The position numbers were made by a program, and so were the translations under genes. Under the pieces are notes generated by a model, which saw nothing but the letters and a program-made list of their open reading frames with translations, was not told the DNA's origin and did not search any database. Shown in pieces: positions 28,499 through 36,643 of a DNA stretch of 64,000 bases. The stretch covers positions 21,170 to 85,169 of the forward strand of contig JAPFDX010000019.1 in NCBI GenBank assembly GCA_026168605.1. The letters run 5' to 3'. Position 1 is the stretch's first letter. Each line of letters begins with the position of its first letter. Source of the stretch: Roseburia sp. Its GTDB lineage: Bacteria; Bacillota; Clostridia; Lachnospirales; Lachnospiraceae.

Positions 28499-29141
28499 TG
28501 TTTTCTACAACCTCTTCCATAGAAAGTGACGCCTCTGCCGTGATCTTTAAGCAGTCGATGGAAGGCGCGCTTGCCATATTGCTGCGGTAAGTGTTCTCGC
28601 CTGCCACAAAAACAATCTCATTCTCGCCTGCCTTCAACTGGATCTCGCCGAGATTCTTCGTCTTGAAGTTCTCCTGATCGCTGGCATCTGTGCCGTTATC
28701 TGTTGTAAATTCCTCATAGGAAAGCGCTTCCCCGTTTACCGTCACCACAAGGCTCTCCGGATTCCATGTACAGTTTCCGAGCGTGTTTGAACCGAGCACC
28801 GCTTTTAAGGTCGCGGTCGTATCCACATCCGATGTGATCACGAATGTGATCGGGCTTTTTGTGCCGAGCTCTCCCACATAAAATCCGTTGCTCGCATTTG
28901 CATTTTCCTTTGCGAGACCGATGCCCGTAGGTGAACCGGACACTCCAAGTCCCTCCAGTCCTTCCAGCACCGTATATTCCGCTTCAAAAATAAATTCTGT
29001 TCCGGCTGCCTCTGCACCGCCGTCCGCCTCATTTGCGGTCTCGTTTCCGGCGTCGCCTTCTGCGCCGCTACCGCCTCCGCAGGCGGTCATAAATACCATG
29101 GTCGCTGTCATCATCAAAGCTGCTATCATTCTCTTTTTCAT
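28491..29141 (-). CDS. Lipoprotein with carbohydrate-binding-module-like domain
   Basis: A 216-residue protein with signal peptide and lipobox FMTACGGG. After a Gly/Ala/Glu linker comes one beta-rich domain of about 140 residues, beginning FIFEAEYTVLEG, which resembles CBM6/CBM35-type modules (an early EAE, later NEIVFVAGENTYRSN). It probably binds sugar at the cell surface and helps the adjoining GH3 enzymes. The start MKKRMIAALMM has GGAGG 9 bases upstream. Its end overlaps the TTG start of the next gene. Confidence 0.8.
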   Translation of the reverse strand: MKKRMIAALMMTATMVFMTACGGGSGAEGDAGNETANEADGGAEAAGTEFIFEAEYTVLEGLEGLGVSGSPTGIGLAKENANASNGFYVGELGTKSPITFVITSDVDTTATLKAVLGSNTLGNCTWNPESLVVTVNGEALSYEEFTTDNGTDASDQENFKTKNLGEIQLKAGENEIVFVAGENTYRSNMASAPSIDCLKITAEASLSMEEVVENIE

Positions 29142-29248
29142 TCTGTTCTTCCTCCTGATTGTGCGAAACAGATGCACCTGCTTTTTGTACCGCAGCCGCA
29201 TCTGTCACGCTTTTTGTTTCTTAGTATTTCTATTGTTTCTATATTTTA

Positions 29249-32200
29249 TTATTTGGTAACCGTAAGCGGAAGCTCGATCGAAGCCGGCTCATAGCCTGTC
29301 GCCGCTGCCGTGATCTTGACGGTGTAGTCTCCGGCTTTCTTCGGTGTTCCACTGATCACGCCGGTCGCTGCGTCAAAAGACATTCCCTCCGGGAGTCCCT
29401 CTGCCGTATAAGTGATGGCTGAATACGGATAGTATGTATTCAAAACAGCCGTGTTCAGAGGCTCTGAGGTGTACTCCTCGCCAGTCTTAGCGCCTGCCAG
29501 CTCGATCGCAACATCCTCGCCGTCCACCTCAACCGTGTCTGTGTAGATTACCTTTGTGCCCTTTGGCAACTGCATTGCATTGCTGTTTGCCACCATGTAA
29601 AGGATCTGCTTTGCAGCCTCCTGCATACAGTGGATGGTGATGTTCTTATCCTCCTCATCCATCGCAAGGATCTCATCCACATCCAGATAGATACCGCCCT
29701 CAAGACCGTAAACTCTTGCATCCAGCATCATGTTTGAACCAGCCTTGACTAACTGGTACGCGTTGCAGGCATTGTATAATACGATGTCTGTCACGACTGC
29801 GCCGTCGAATCCCCACTCGCCGCGGGTGATCTGGTTCATCACGCCGTAGCTTCCTGCGCACCATGTCTTACCGATTCTGGTGAAGGATCCCATTGCAAAG
29901 GTAGCTTCGCCCTCTTCCACTGCCTTCTGAAAACCTTTCAGGTAAATCTCTCTTGCTGTCTGCTCTGTCATCCATGCGGACAATCCTTCCATTCCCGTAC
30001 CGTTTCCGATCGCTCCGAAACGATAGGTCGAAGATCCGCCTCCATCGTTGTGGAATGCAAAATGCTTCAGTGTGATGTAGCATCCCTTTGTCTTTGCACC
30101 GAGAGATACGTTCGCTGCCAGACTTCCTGTCAGGAATGGATCTTCGGAATAGTACTCGGAGAAACGGCTGTCAAACGGTGAGCGGTGAATGTTCATACCC
30201 GGCGCATACCATCCGGTATAGCTGTATACCATTCCACCCTCTGCAGTGCTGTTGCCCCACAGACCCTGCTCGCCGATCACTTCACCCATCCGGTAGAGAA
30301 GATCCTCGTTGAAGGTGGACGCGATCATCGGCTCGGAGCTAAAGTAATTGTATCTGTCATTTGTATCCGTGTAATTTCCTGTCCAGCCCTTCGGACCGTC
30401 TGTGTCACGGGAATACGGTTTTCCGATATACGGGATGCCAATGGAATTAAATCCGCCCACATTGACCAGTTCTGTCAGCTCCTCTAAGGTAAGCTGCTCC
30501 ACCAGCTCCTGGTATCTCTCATCGTCCGCATCCGCGCCGATCAGATCGGATAACACGATGGAATACTGGTCGGAGGTACGGTTTGCCGCGTCTGTCTCAT
30601 AGACCGGCGTTCCGATCTCTTCCGCGTCATAATAAGCGTTGAACGCCTCATTGTCGTAATCCCATGTCGCGTACTCTTCCGCGGAAATCTCTTTTACCGT
30701 CTCAAAGCCATCCGGCATTGTTCCTTCAAAGTCGCTGCGGGATAAAGCGGTATAGCCTTCGTTTGCAAATCCTTCCGTCACATCATCCAGGGCGTTTGTG
30801 ATCTCTTCACCTGTAACTGCCTCATTGCAGAGTTCCTTTTCTGCAACCGTGTAATTGAAGTCCACGTCGTTTTCACCCATGCCATAATGGGAGTTTGCCG
30901 CGATCTTCACATTGTAAGTACCCGCATCCAGAACATAAGTCTTGTCCGTCACATTGTCGTAGGAAGCCATGTCGGAAACGTCGATGGATACCTGCACGGT
31001 CTCGCTTGCGCCCGGCTCAAGTACGTCCGTCTTTGCATAATCGCCGAGAACCACATAGGATTTTTCGATCACTGTGTCATTTCCGGTCTCCTCCGTTCCG
31101 TAAGGAGCCGTGTAGTAAAGCTGTACGACGTCTTTTCCGGCGATATTGCCGTTGTTCGTCACCTTTACATCGAAGGTCAGCACATCCTCACCGGTCACAG
31201 AAGTATCTGCCGCTGTCGCAGGCGTTACTTCCCATGTGAAGTCCGTGTAGGAAAGACCGTAGCCGAACGGATAGTTTACATTTTCATTCCACCATGCATC
31301 CTCCGCGCCGGTCTTGTTTTCCTCGTGGCTTCTGGTCTCGTAATATCTGTAACCGACGTAAATGCCTTCCTCATAGCCAACCGACCATGTGTTGACCAGC
31401 TCGCCGTCAACACTGTACTGGGTGTATCCGGTCATTGTACCATTGCCGTCTTTGCCCTGCGCGGTCTCGCTTGTCGTGGTGTTGAAAATGGTGTAGGACG
31501 GATTCTCTGTAAAATCCACTGCCCATGTGTCAACCGTTCTTCCGGAAGGATTTACCTCTCCTGTCAGCACCTTTCCCAACGCCTCCAGTCCGTTGTCACC
31601 CGGCTCACCGATGTTCAAAACGGCGTCCACCGCCTCGTTTCTCTGGATCTCCGCTATTTCGAGAGGTGTACAACTGTTTACGAGAACAACCACCTTGTCA
31701 AAGTTCTCCGCCGCATAGTCGATCAGATCGTACTGTACCGCATCAAGCTGCAATGCATGGGTTCTTCCACCCTCTGCGATCTCGCCTGTACCGCGGGAGA
31801 GAACGACAAATGCTGCATCGCCGTATTCTTCCAGAGACGTTTTCCACTCGTCTGTCTGGGAAGCCTCCGCAAAATCATCTGCAACCAGAAGGTCGGACGT
31901 TTTCTTCGTAACATTTCCGCTCTCATCCGCCTCGGCTCCTTCCACTTCCTCCGACGCCCACTGTGTGTAGGAGTCAATCACTGTCTGGTTCAGTGCAAAT
32001 CCTGCATCCTCCATGCTGGAAATGATGGTCGCCTGCGCGATGGCAGAACCCGCCGAAGCGTCGACCACATTGTGGCTTGCGCCCGCGTTCGGGGCGATCG
32101 CCGCATAGCCGAGAAGCGTCACTTTCGCGCCGCTCGCAAGCGGAAGCGCCTCGCCTTCATTCTTAAAAAGGATCATTCCCTCTTCCGCAATCTCCAGATT

Positions 32201-32416
32201 CAGGTCGAGACCTGCCTGCAGCGCCTCTTCCTTGCTCTTGTACGCAGACTCATACAGCACCGGTGTTTCCGGGGACGCTGCATCAGATGCTCCCTGATTT
32301 TCCGTGGAATCCACAGCCCCTGCGTCCTCTGCGCCGGTTCCGCAGGCTGTCAGACCAAGTGTAAGAACCCCTGACAGCATCAGAGCTGTCACTCCTTTTA
32401 ACCTTTTCTTAATCAT
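29249..32416 (-). CDS. Lipoprotein, circularly permuted GH3 glycosidase with C-terminal Ig-like domain
   Basis: A 1055-residue surface enzyme. Signal peptide and lipobox LGLTACG; then the GH3 alpha/beta domain (GMILFKNEGEALPLASG), a fibronectin-like domain (KVTNNGNIAGKDVVQLYY), the TIM barrel (DTDGPKGWTGN, TLKHFAFHNDGG, GAVVTDIVLYN with the likely nucleophile Asp) and a final putative Ig (He_PIG) domain with GLPEGMSFDAATGVISGTP. It is a divergent paralogue of 25517-28498 but anchored by lipid. GGAGG lies 5 bases before ATG. It is first in the GH3/lipoprotein/GH3 series. Confidence 0.9.
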   Translation of the reverse strand: MIKKRLKGVTALMLSGVLTLGLTACGTGAEDAGAVDSTENQGASDAASPETPVLYESAYKSKEEALQAGLDLNLEIAEEGMILFKNEGEALPLASGAKVTLLGYAAIAPNAGASHNVVDASAGSAIAQATIISSMEDAGFALNQTVIDSYTQWASEEVEGAEADESGNVTKKTSDLLVADDFAEASQTDEWKTSLEEYGDAAFVVLSRGTGEIAEGGRTHALQLDAVQYDLIDYAAENFDKVVVLVNSCTPLEIAEIQRNEAVDAVLNIGEPGDNGLEALGKVLTGEVNPSGRTVDTWAVDFTENPSYTIFNTTTSETAQGKDGNGTMTGYTQYSVDGELVNTWSVGYEEGIYVGYRYYETRSHEENKTGAEDAWWNENVNYPFGYGLSYTDFTWEVTPATAADTSVTGEDVLTFDVKVTNNGNIAGKDVVQLYYTAPYGTEETGNDTVIEKSYVVLGDYAKTDVLEPGASETVQVSIDVSDMASYDNVTDKTYVLDAGTYNVKIAANSHYGMGENDVDFNYTVAEKELCNEAVTGEEITNALDDVTEGFANEGYTALSRSDFEGTMPDGFETVKEISAEEYATWDYDNEAFNAYYDAEEIGTPVYETDAANRTSDQYSIVLSDLIGADADDERYQELVEQLTLEELTELVNVGGFNSIGIPYIGKPYSRDTDGPKGWTGNYTDTNDRYNYFSSEPMIASTFNEDLLYRMGEVIGEQGLWGNSTAEGGMVYSYTGWYAPGMNIHRSPFDSRFSEYYSEDPFLTGSLAANVSLGAKTKGCYITLKHFAFHNDGGGSSTYRFGAIGNGTGMEGLSAWMTEQTAREIYLKGFQKAVEEGEATFAMGSFTRIGKTWCAGSYGVMNQITRGEWGFDGAVVTDIVLYNACNAYQLVKAGSNMMLDARVYGLEGGIYLDVDEILAMDEEDKNITIHCMQEAAKQILYMVANSNAMQLPKGTKVIYTDTVEVDGEDVAIELAGAKTGEEYTSEPLNTAVLNTYYPYSAITYTAEGLPEGMSFDAATGVISGTPKKAGDYTVKITAAATGYEPASIELPLTVTK

Positions 32417-32657
32417 TTTTCCTCCTTTTGTCCCTCCTGTAATGTAATGTATTTGGATGATTAAGAATATACCACACTCCCGCGCTCTTCGGCGTAATTT
32501 GCGTAAACTGTTAAATTTTGCTCATAAACTGTTTGTGTATCTGTCTATCATTTACAATCACACGGATTGTATTTTGTGCACAATGCTCAACTTGTGTTTC
32601 CAAATCCAAAATGCTACAATGAAAACATTCCATAAAAAACAGAAAAAGGAGAATTGT

Positions 32658-32909
32658 ATGTTGGAATTTAAGTACGATACACAGTTGTTGATTGAGGGAA
32701 CAAATCTCAACGAAGATGCCATCAATGATTATTTTACCAGATATTTAAACGGCGACTGTCTGCTGGCAGTCGGCGATGAAGAACTGATTAAAATTCATTT
32801 CCATACCAATGAACCGTGGAAAGTATTGGAATACTGCGCCTCTCTTGGAGAAATTTATGATATCGTCGTCGAGGATATGGACAGGCAGTCCCGCGGTCTG
32901 CAGGGCTAA
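32658..32909 (+). CDS. Small stand-alone protein resembling the FakA/YloV C-terminal domain
   Basis: An 83-residue protein. IKIHFHTNEPWKVLEYCASLGEIYDI is very like the HVHT-x-PGxVL-xYA-xxxG block of the C-terminal domain of FakA (fatty acid kinase, YloV/DAK2 family). The kinase domain itself is absent. AAAGGAG is 7 bases ahead of the ATG. It could be a partner or regulator of a FakB-like system. A CYTH gene follows. Confidence 0.7.
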   Translation: MLEFKYDTQLLIEGTNLNEDAINDYFTRYLNGDCLLAVGDEELIKIHFHTNEPWKVLEYCASLGEIYDIVVEDMDRQSRGLQG

Positions 32910-32944
32910 TGTTCTGCTTATTTGAAAAAGAAAGGACACAAGCG

Positions 32945-33391
32945 ATGGAAATCGAACGCAAATACCTGATCCGGGAACTGCCGGAGCACTTAGAACAGTA
33001 CCCTTGTCGTCAGATTGAACAGGGATATTTAAACACAAACCCCGTCGTGCGCATCCGCCGCACCGACGAAGAGTACACTTTAACCTACAAGGGAGAGGGC
33101 TTTATGGTGCGCGAGGAGTACAACCTCCCGCTGAACCGGGAAGCTTTTTTGCATCTGCGCGAAAAGATCGACGGGATTCTCATAAAGAAACGCAGGTATC
33201 TGATCCCACTCGGAACATATACCATTGAGCTGGATGTCTTTGAGGGAGAGCTTGCACCTCTGCTGCTCGCCGAGGTGGAATTTGAGACCGAGGACCAGGC
33301 AAACGCATTTGTCCCTCCGGCATGGTTTGGCGAGGACGTCACATTTTCCTCCGCCTACCACAACAGCACGCTGAGCAGGAAAACGCTATGA
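32945..33391 (+). CDS. CYTH domain protein (triphosphate tunnel metalloenzyme)
   Basis: A 148-residue CYTH protein. It starts MEIERKYLIRELPEHL with the ExExK signature, and further conserved charged strands are VRIRRTDEEYTLTYKG, KKRRYLIP, TIELDVFEG and LAEVEFETED. Members hydrolyse inorganic triphosphate or act as adenylate cyclase or thiamine triphosphatase; which applies is unknown. The start at 32945 fits family length better than the open frame from 32909. Confidence 0.88.
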   Translation: MEIERKYLIRELPEHLEQYPCRQIEQGYLNTNPVVRIRRTDEEYTLTYKGEGFMVREEYNLPLNREAFLHLREKIDGILIKKRRYLIPLGTYTIELDVFEGELAPLLLAEVEFETEDQANAFVPPAWFGEDVTFSSAYHNSTLSRKTL

Positions 33392-33426
33392 GAAAAGTAA
33401 TTTGCGTGGGTGTATGACGATCTGAC

Positions 33427-33567
33427 AAGCTATGTCCTCACGCACCGGACACCGAGGGCAATGTAGTCCATTACGGTTACATTGAGAAATTTATCGAAAA
33501 TCTCGGAGAAAAATACAACATCCGTGAAATTGCCTTTGACTGTTGGGGTGCTGTCCAGATGGTGCAA
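33427..33567 (+). pseudogene. Phage terminase large-subunit fragment
   Basis: About 47 codons in one frame give TEGNVVHYGYIEKFIENLGE and KYNIREIAFDCWGAVQMVQ, matching the nuclease-domain region of terminase large subunits (GNVVDYDFIE...AFDRWGA). No start codon, no Walker region, and the match ends at 33567. It is a prophage relic, probably linked with the portal fragment at 34926. Confidence 0.75.
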
Positions 33568-33640
33568 TCCGCTGTGGTAATTCCAATAGTGCTTCGGTCT
33601 ATGATGACCGTGGCATTTTGTTTATATAATTTCAGAATAA

Positions 33641-33726
33641 TTTCCCTTAAAAGTGCAATACTATTAAGGGAATTACCCCTTAGTTTATTGACTTTTCCCT
33701 TATTTTCTGCCATAATTTAAGGGAAT
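33641..33726. promoter_or_regulatory. Repeated TTAAGGGAAT boxes upstream of the Fic gene
   Basis: TTAAGGGAA(T/A) occurs at 33641-33650 (reverse), 33664-33673 and 33717-33726; TTCCCTTATT follows at about 33695. TAAGGG-aatta-CCCCTTA at 33665-33682 is a near-perfect inverted pair. Another copy lies after the gene at 34833-34842. The last upstream box abuts the ribosome site of the Fic gene, so an operator for an autoregulating winged-helix protein is likely. Confidence 0.55.
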
Positions 33727-33743
33727 AACTTAGAGGTGAGGTT

Positions 33744-34790
33744 ATGAGAACTTTTAATTATTCTGAAATTAAGAATCAAAAATGGGATTCAGATATCCTT
33801 GGTCTGATTGCAGCAATATATAAAGAAGCCGGAAAACAGGAAATGTATCTGAAACAGCGACCGGAAGAACTTGAGAAACTTGTTGAGATTGCAAAGGTTC
33901 AAAGTACCGAAGCATCAAACGCTATTGAAGGCATTGTAACAACAAGCACCCGTATCAAGCAGTTGGTGGAAGAAAAAACAACACCAAAAAACCGTGATGA
34001 ACAGGAAATTGCAGGTTACCGTGATGTATTGAACATTATTCACGAAAGTTTTGATGCGATTCCGATTTCGCAGAATTATATCTTGCAGCTTCATAAAATT
34101 CTGTATAGCCATATGAATAATCCTATGGCAGGCAGAACGAAAAGTGTACAGAACTATATCAGTACGACTTACCCGGATGGTCATGTGGAGACCTTATTTA
34201 CTCCGCTTGCTCCTTATGCAACACCGGAAGCATTGGATAGAATCTGTGAGGAATACAATCGTGTTATTGGAAATATGGAAGTCGAACCGCTGATTGCGAT
34301 TCCGGTATTTATCCATGATTTTCTGTGTATCCATCCTTTTAATGATGGCAATGGCAGAATGAGTCGATTGCTTACAACATTATTGTTATATCGAAACGGC
34401 TTTTATGTTGGAAAGTATATTTCCCTTGAAGCCAAAATTGTCAAAGACAAAGACCTCTATTATGAGGCACTCGGTCAGGCACAAAACGGATGGCATGAAG
34501 GTAACGAGGATGCAGTTCCGTTTATTAAATATCTGCTTGGAACTGTTCTTTCAGCCTACAAGGATTTTGAAGACCGCTTTGCGTTGGTAGAAACAAAACT
34601 GCCTGCTTTGGAAACAGTAAGACGTGCCACAATGAATAAAATAGGTCGTTTTACCAAGCAGGACATTCGTGAACTTTGTCCGTCTCTCAGTATAAGTTCC
34701 ATTGAAGGTGCCCTCCGTAAATTGGTCGCATCCGGTGAACTGAAACGAGAAGGCTCTGGGAAGAACATCTGCTATTATAGATTGAAGTGA
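33744..34790 (+). CDS. Fic family protein (class II) with C-terminal winged helix
   Basis: A 348-residue protein that probably transfers AMP from ATP to a target hydroxyl. The core motif HPFNDGNGRMSRLL is complete. Near residue 62, SNAIEGI is the inhibitory (S/T)xxxE(G/N) helix of class II Fic proteins. The C-terminal ~60 residues (FTKQDIRELCPSLSISSIEG, LRKLVASGELKREGSGKNI) form a winged-helix DNA-binding domain. The gene is AT-rich compared with the neighbourhood and lies between phage gene fragments, so it was probably acquired horizontally. Confidence 0.92.
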   Translation: MRTFNYSEIKNQKWDSDILGLIAAIYKEAGKQEMYLKQRPEELEKLVEIAKVQSTEASNAIEGIVTTSTRIKQLVEEKTTPKNRDEQEIAGYRDVLNIIHESFDAIPISQNYILQLHKILYSHMNNPMAGRTKSVQNYISTTYPDGHVETLFTPLAPYATPEALDRICEEYNRVIGNMEVEPLIAIPVFIHDFLCIHPFNDGNGRMSRLLTTLLLYRNGFYVGKYISLEAKIVKDKDLYYEALGQAQNGWHEGNEDAVPFIKYLLGTVLSAYKDFEDRFALVETKLPALETVRRATMNKIGRFTKQDIRELCPSLSISSIEGALRKLVASGELKREGSGKNICYYRLK

Positions 34791-34925
34791 TTCCCTCAAG
34801 CAAACATTTATTGCCTTAAAAATGACAGCAAATTAAGGGAATGGTCATATCGATAAGGTTAAGCATCTATCGAAATGTGACAGGTGATTTTTTTGTGCCC
34901 TTTTATCAAGAAGGGAGTGATTTTT

Positions 34926-35150
34926 ATGGGTATTTTATCCTGCATATTCAAAGCAAGAGATAAGACCGAAAACAGAACGGCGGGCAGTTCCTATACCTTT
35001 TATATGGGTGGCTCGACTTCCGGCAAGAATGTAACGGAACGCTCTGCCATGCAGATGACGGCAGTGTATCACGGAAGTCAGATATGCGCACAGATGAATG
35101 TTCTGCGCATCTCCTTTGTTCGCCGGAGAGACAGTCGCCGTGGCGCTTGA
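34926..35150 (+). pseudogene. Phage portal protein N-terminal fragment
   Basis: MGILSCIFKARDKTENRT, a GGSTSGKNVTER block and MQMTAVY match the N-terminus of HK97-type portal proteins, with a good ribosome site (AGGGAGTG). Homology stops at about residue 48 (35069), where a portal protein should continue for several hundred residues. The frame runs on 27 unrelated codons to a stop at the edge of the R1 repeat. It looks truncated by deletion or by repeat insertion. Confidence 0.7.
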
Positions 35151-35420
35151 TCTGCCAGTGTAAACTACATACAAATTCGTCGGAGATAAGGACATATTTC
35201 ACGGACTTTTGCGCAGCTCTTACAAGGGTTTCCGAACAAAACATAATCGCAACGACCGAATGTCTGAGATTCATTCTGCGCTCTTTTCAATGGCAGAATG
35301 AATCGAGTTTCGGCGCTGCGATTTTATTATGTCTGTTTGGATGCCCTTTTAGAGCTGCTAAAAAGTCTGTGTTATGTCCTGCTCCGGCGAATTTATGTGC
35401 AAGCTTTTCACTGGCAGATC
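35149..35420. repeat. Palindromic repeat family R1, copy A
   Basis: A 272-bp element homologous to 60196-60478 in the same orientation. Terminal arms begin GATCTGCCAGTG and end CACTGGCAGATC, and with gaps and G-T pairs the pairing continues for about 47 bp. The centre is a 12-bp perfect hairpin (35268-35279 with 35293-35304). It lies 35 bp beyond the stop of the minus-strand symporter gene. Short ORFs inside it are repeated in both copies and look spurious. Confidence 0.8.
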
Positions 35421-35455
35421 AAAGCACCCGAATATCCTCTCTCCCCAACTCAAAC

Positions 35456-36643
35456 TCACCCCTGCTTCTGCACCGGGATCCCTCGTCTCTTGGCGTACCC
35501 CGTCAGGATCATCGTCAGAGCGCCATCACCGGTTACATTGCACGCCGTTCCAAAGCTGTCCTGCAATGCAAAGATCGTCAGCATCAGCGCTGTTCCTGTC
35601 TCATCAAAGCCCAGCACTCCGGTGATCAGTCCGAGCGACGCCATGACCGTTCCTCCCGGCACACCCGGCGCACCGATGGCAAAAACACCGAGCAGCGCAC
35701 AAAACAGCAGCATATCCGGCAGGGAAGGCATCTTCCCGTATAGGATCTGCGAGACCGTCATGACAAAAAATACCTCGGTCAGCACGGAACCGCACAGATG
35801 GATATTCGCAAACAGCGGAATTCCAAAGTCCACCATGTCGTCCCGTAGGGGCGGCTCTGATTTTCTGGCACAGCGCAGAGCCACTGCAAGCGTCGCCGCC
35901 GAGGACATCGTCCCCACCGCCGTCAGATATGCCGGACCGTAATTTTTGATGACGGCGACCGGATTCTCCCCGGAATAAAGCCCGCCGATCAGATAGAGCA
36001 GCGCAAGCCAGAGATAGTGTCCGATCATGACGATAACAATGATTTTTAAGAATACCGGAAGCTGTTTCGTGATCGTGCCCTCATACGCCAGCCCGCAGAA
36101 GGTCAGCGCGATAAACACCGGAAGGATCGAGATCACAAGCTTCGTCACGACAGAGAGCACGATCTCCTGAAATTCCTCCAAAAGCTTTGTGACCGTCTCC
36201 GCCTTCGTCCATGCCGCCGCCAGTCCGACCAGGATCGAGAACACAAGCGCGCTCATCACCGGCATGATCTGCGGAATATCGAGCTGAAACACGATCTCCG
36301 GCAGTTCCTTTAAGCCTTCCATCTCCGAGACGATCGAAAGTCGCGGGATCAGTGCAAAGCCTGCGGTCATCGCAAAAAGCGCGGCACCGACCGAGGAAAT
36401 GTACGCACTTCCCACCGCCACCCCGAGCAGCTTTGACGCATGGCTTCCAAGCTTTGTGATGGACGGCGCGATAAAACCGATAATGATGAGTGGCACACAG
36501 AATAAAATGATCTGGTTCATGACATATTTCAATGTCACGACAACCTCCATATAAGCCTCCGCAAACGGAAGCAGTCCAAACAAAATACCGACTCCGACAC
36601 CAATTGCCAGTTTAAACGGTAAGCTGCGAAATAACTGTTTCAT
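35456..36643 (-). CDS. Dicarboxylate/amino acid:cation symporter (DAACS family)
   Basis: A 395-residue membrane transporter related to GltP/SstT. The HP1 serine-rich motif is GTMSSAATLAVAL, the HP2 segment GAPGVPGGTVMA, and the TM8 substrate/cation motif NVTGDGA. The Arg or other side-chain that would set Glu/Asp against Ser/Thr specificity was not resolved. Its ATG overlaps the methyltransferase stop by 4 bases (ATGA), so both are in one operon. Confidence 0.92.
   Translation of the reverse strand: MKQLFRSLPFKLAIGVGVGILFGLLPFAEAYMEVVVTLKYVMNQIILFCVPLIIIGFIAPSITKLGSHASKLLGVAVGSAYISSVGAALFAMTAGFALIPRLSIVSEMEGLKELPEIVFQLDIPQIMPVMSALVFSILVGLAAAWTKAETVTKLLEEFQEIVLSVVTKLVISILPVFIALTFCGLAYEGTITKQLPVFLKIIVIVMIGHYLWLALLYLIGGLYSGENPVAVIKNYGPAYLTAVGTMSSAATLAVALRCARKSEPPLRDDMVDFGIPLFANIHLCGSVLTEVFFVMTVSQILYGKMPSLPDMLLFCALLGVFAIGAPGVPGGTVMASLGLITGVLGFDETGTALMLTIFALQDSFGTACNVTGDGALTMILTGYAKRRGIPVQKQG

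Noticed and set aside
30887..32374. 495-codon open frame on the plus strand
   Set aside because: Lies wholly antisense to the second GH3 gene, has no ribosome site and an Arg/Cys/Val-rich composition typical of a shadow frame in GC-rich coding DNA.
34948..35274. 108-codon minus-strand ORF in repeat R1 copy A
   Set aside because: Part of it recurs in the ORF at 60078-60329 of copy B (LRxSVxAIMFCS), but the likeness follows from the repeat itself. No ribosome site; the changes preserve pairing rather than the protein.
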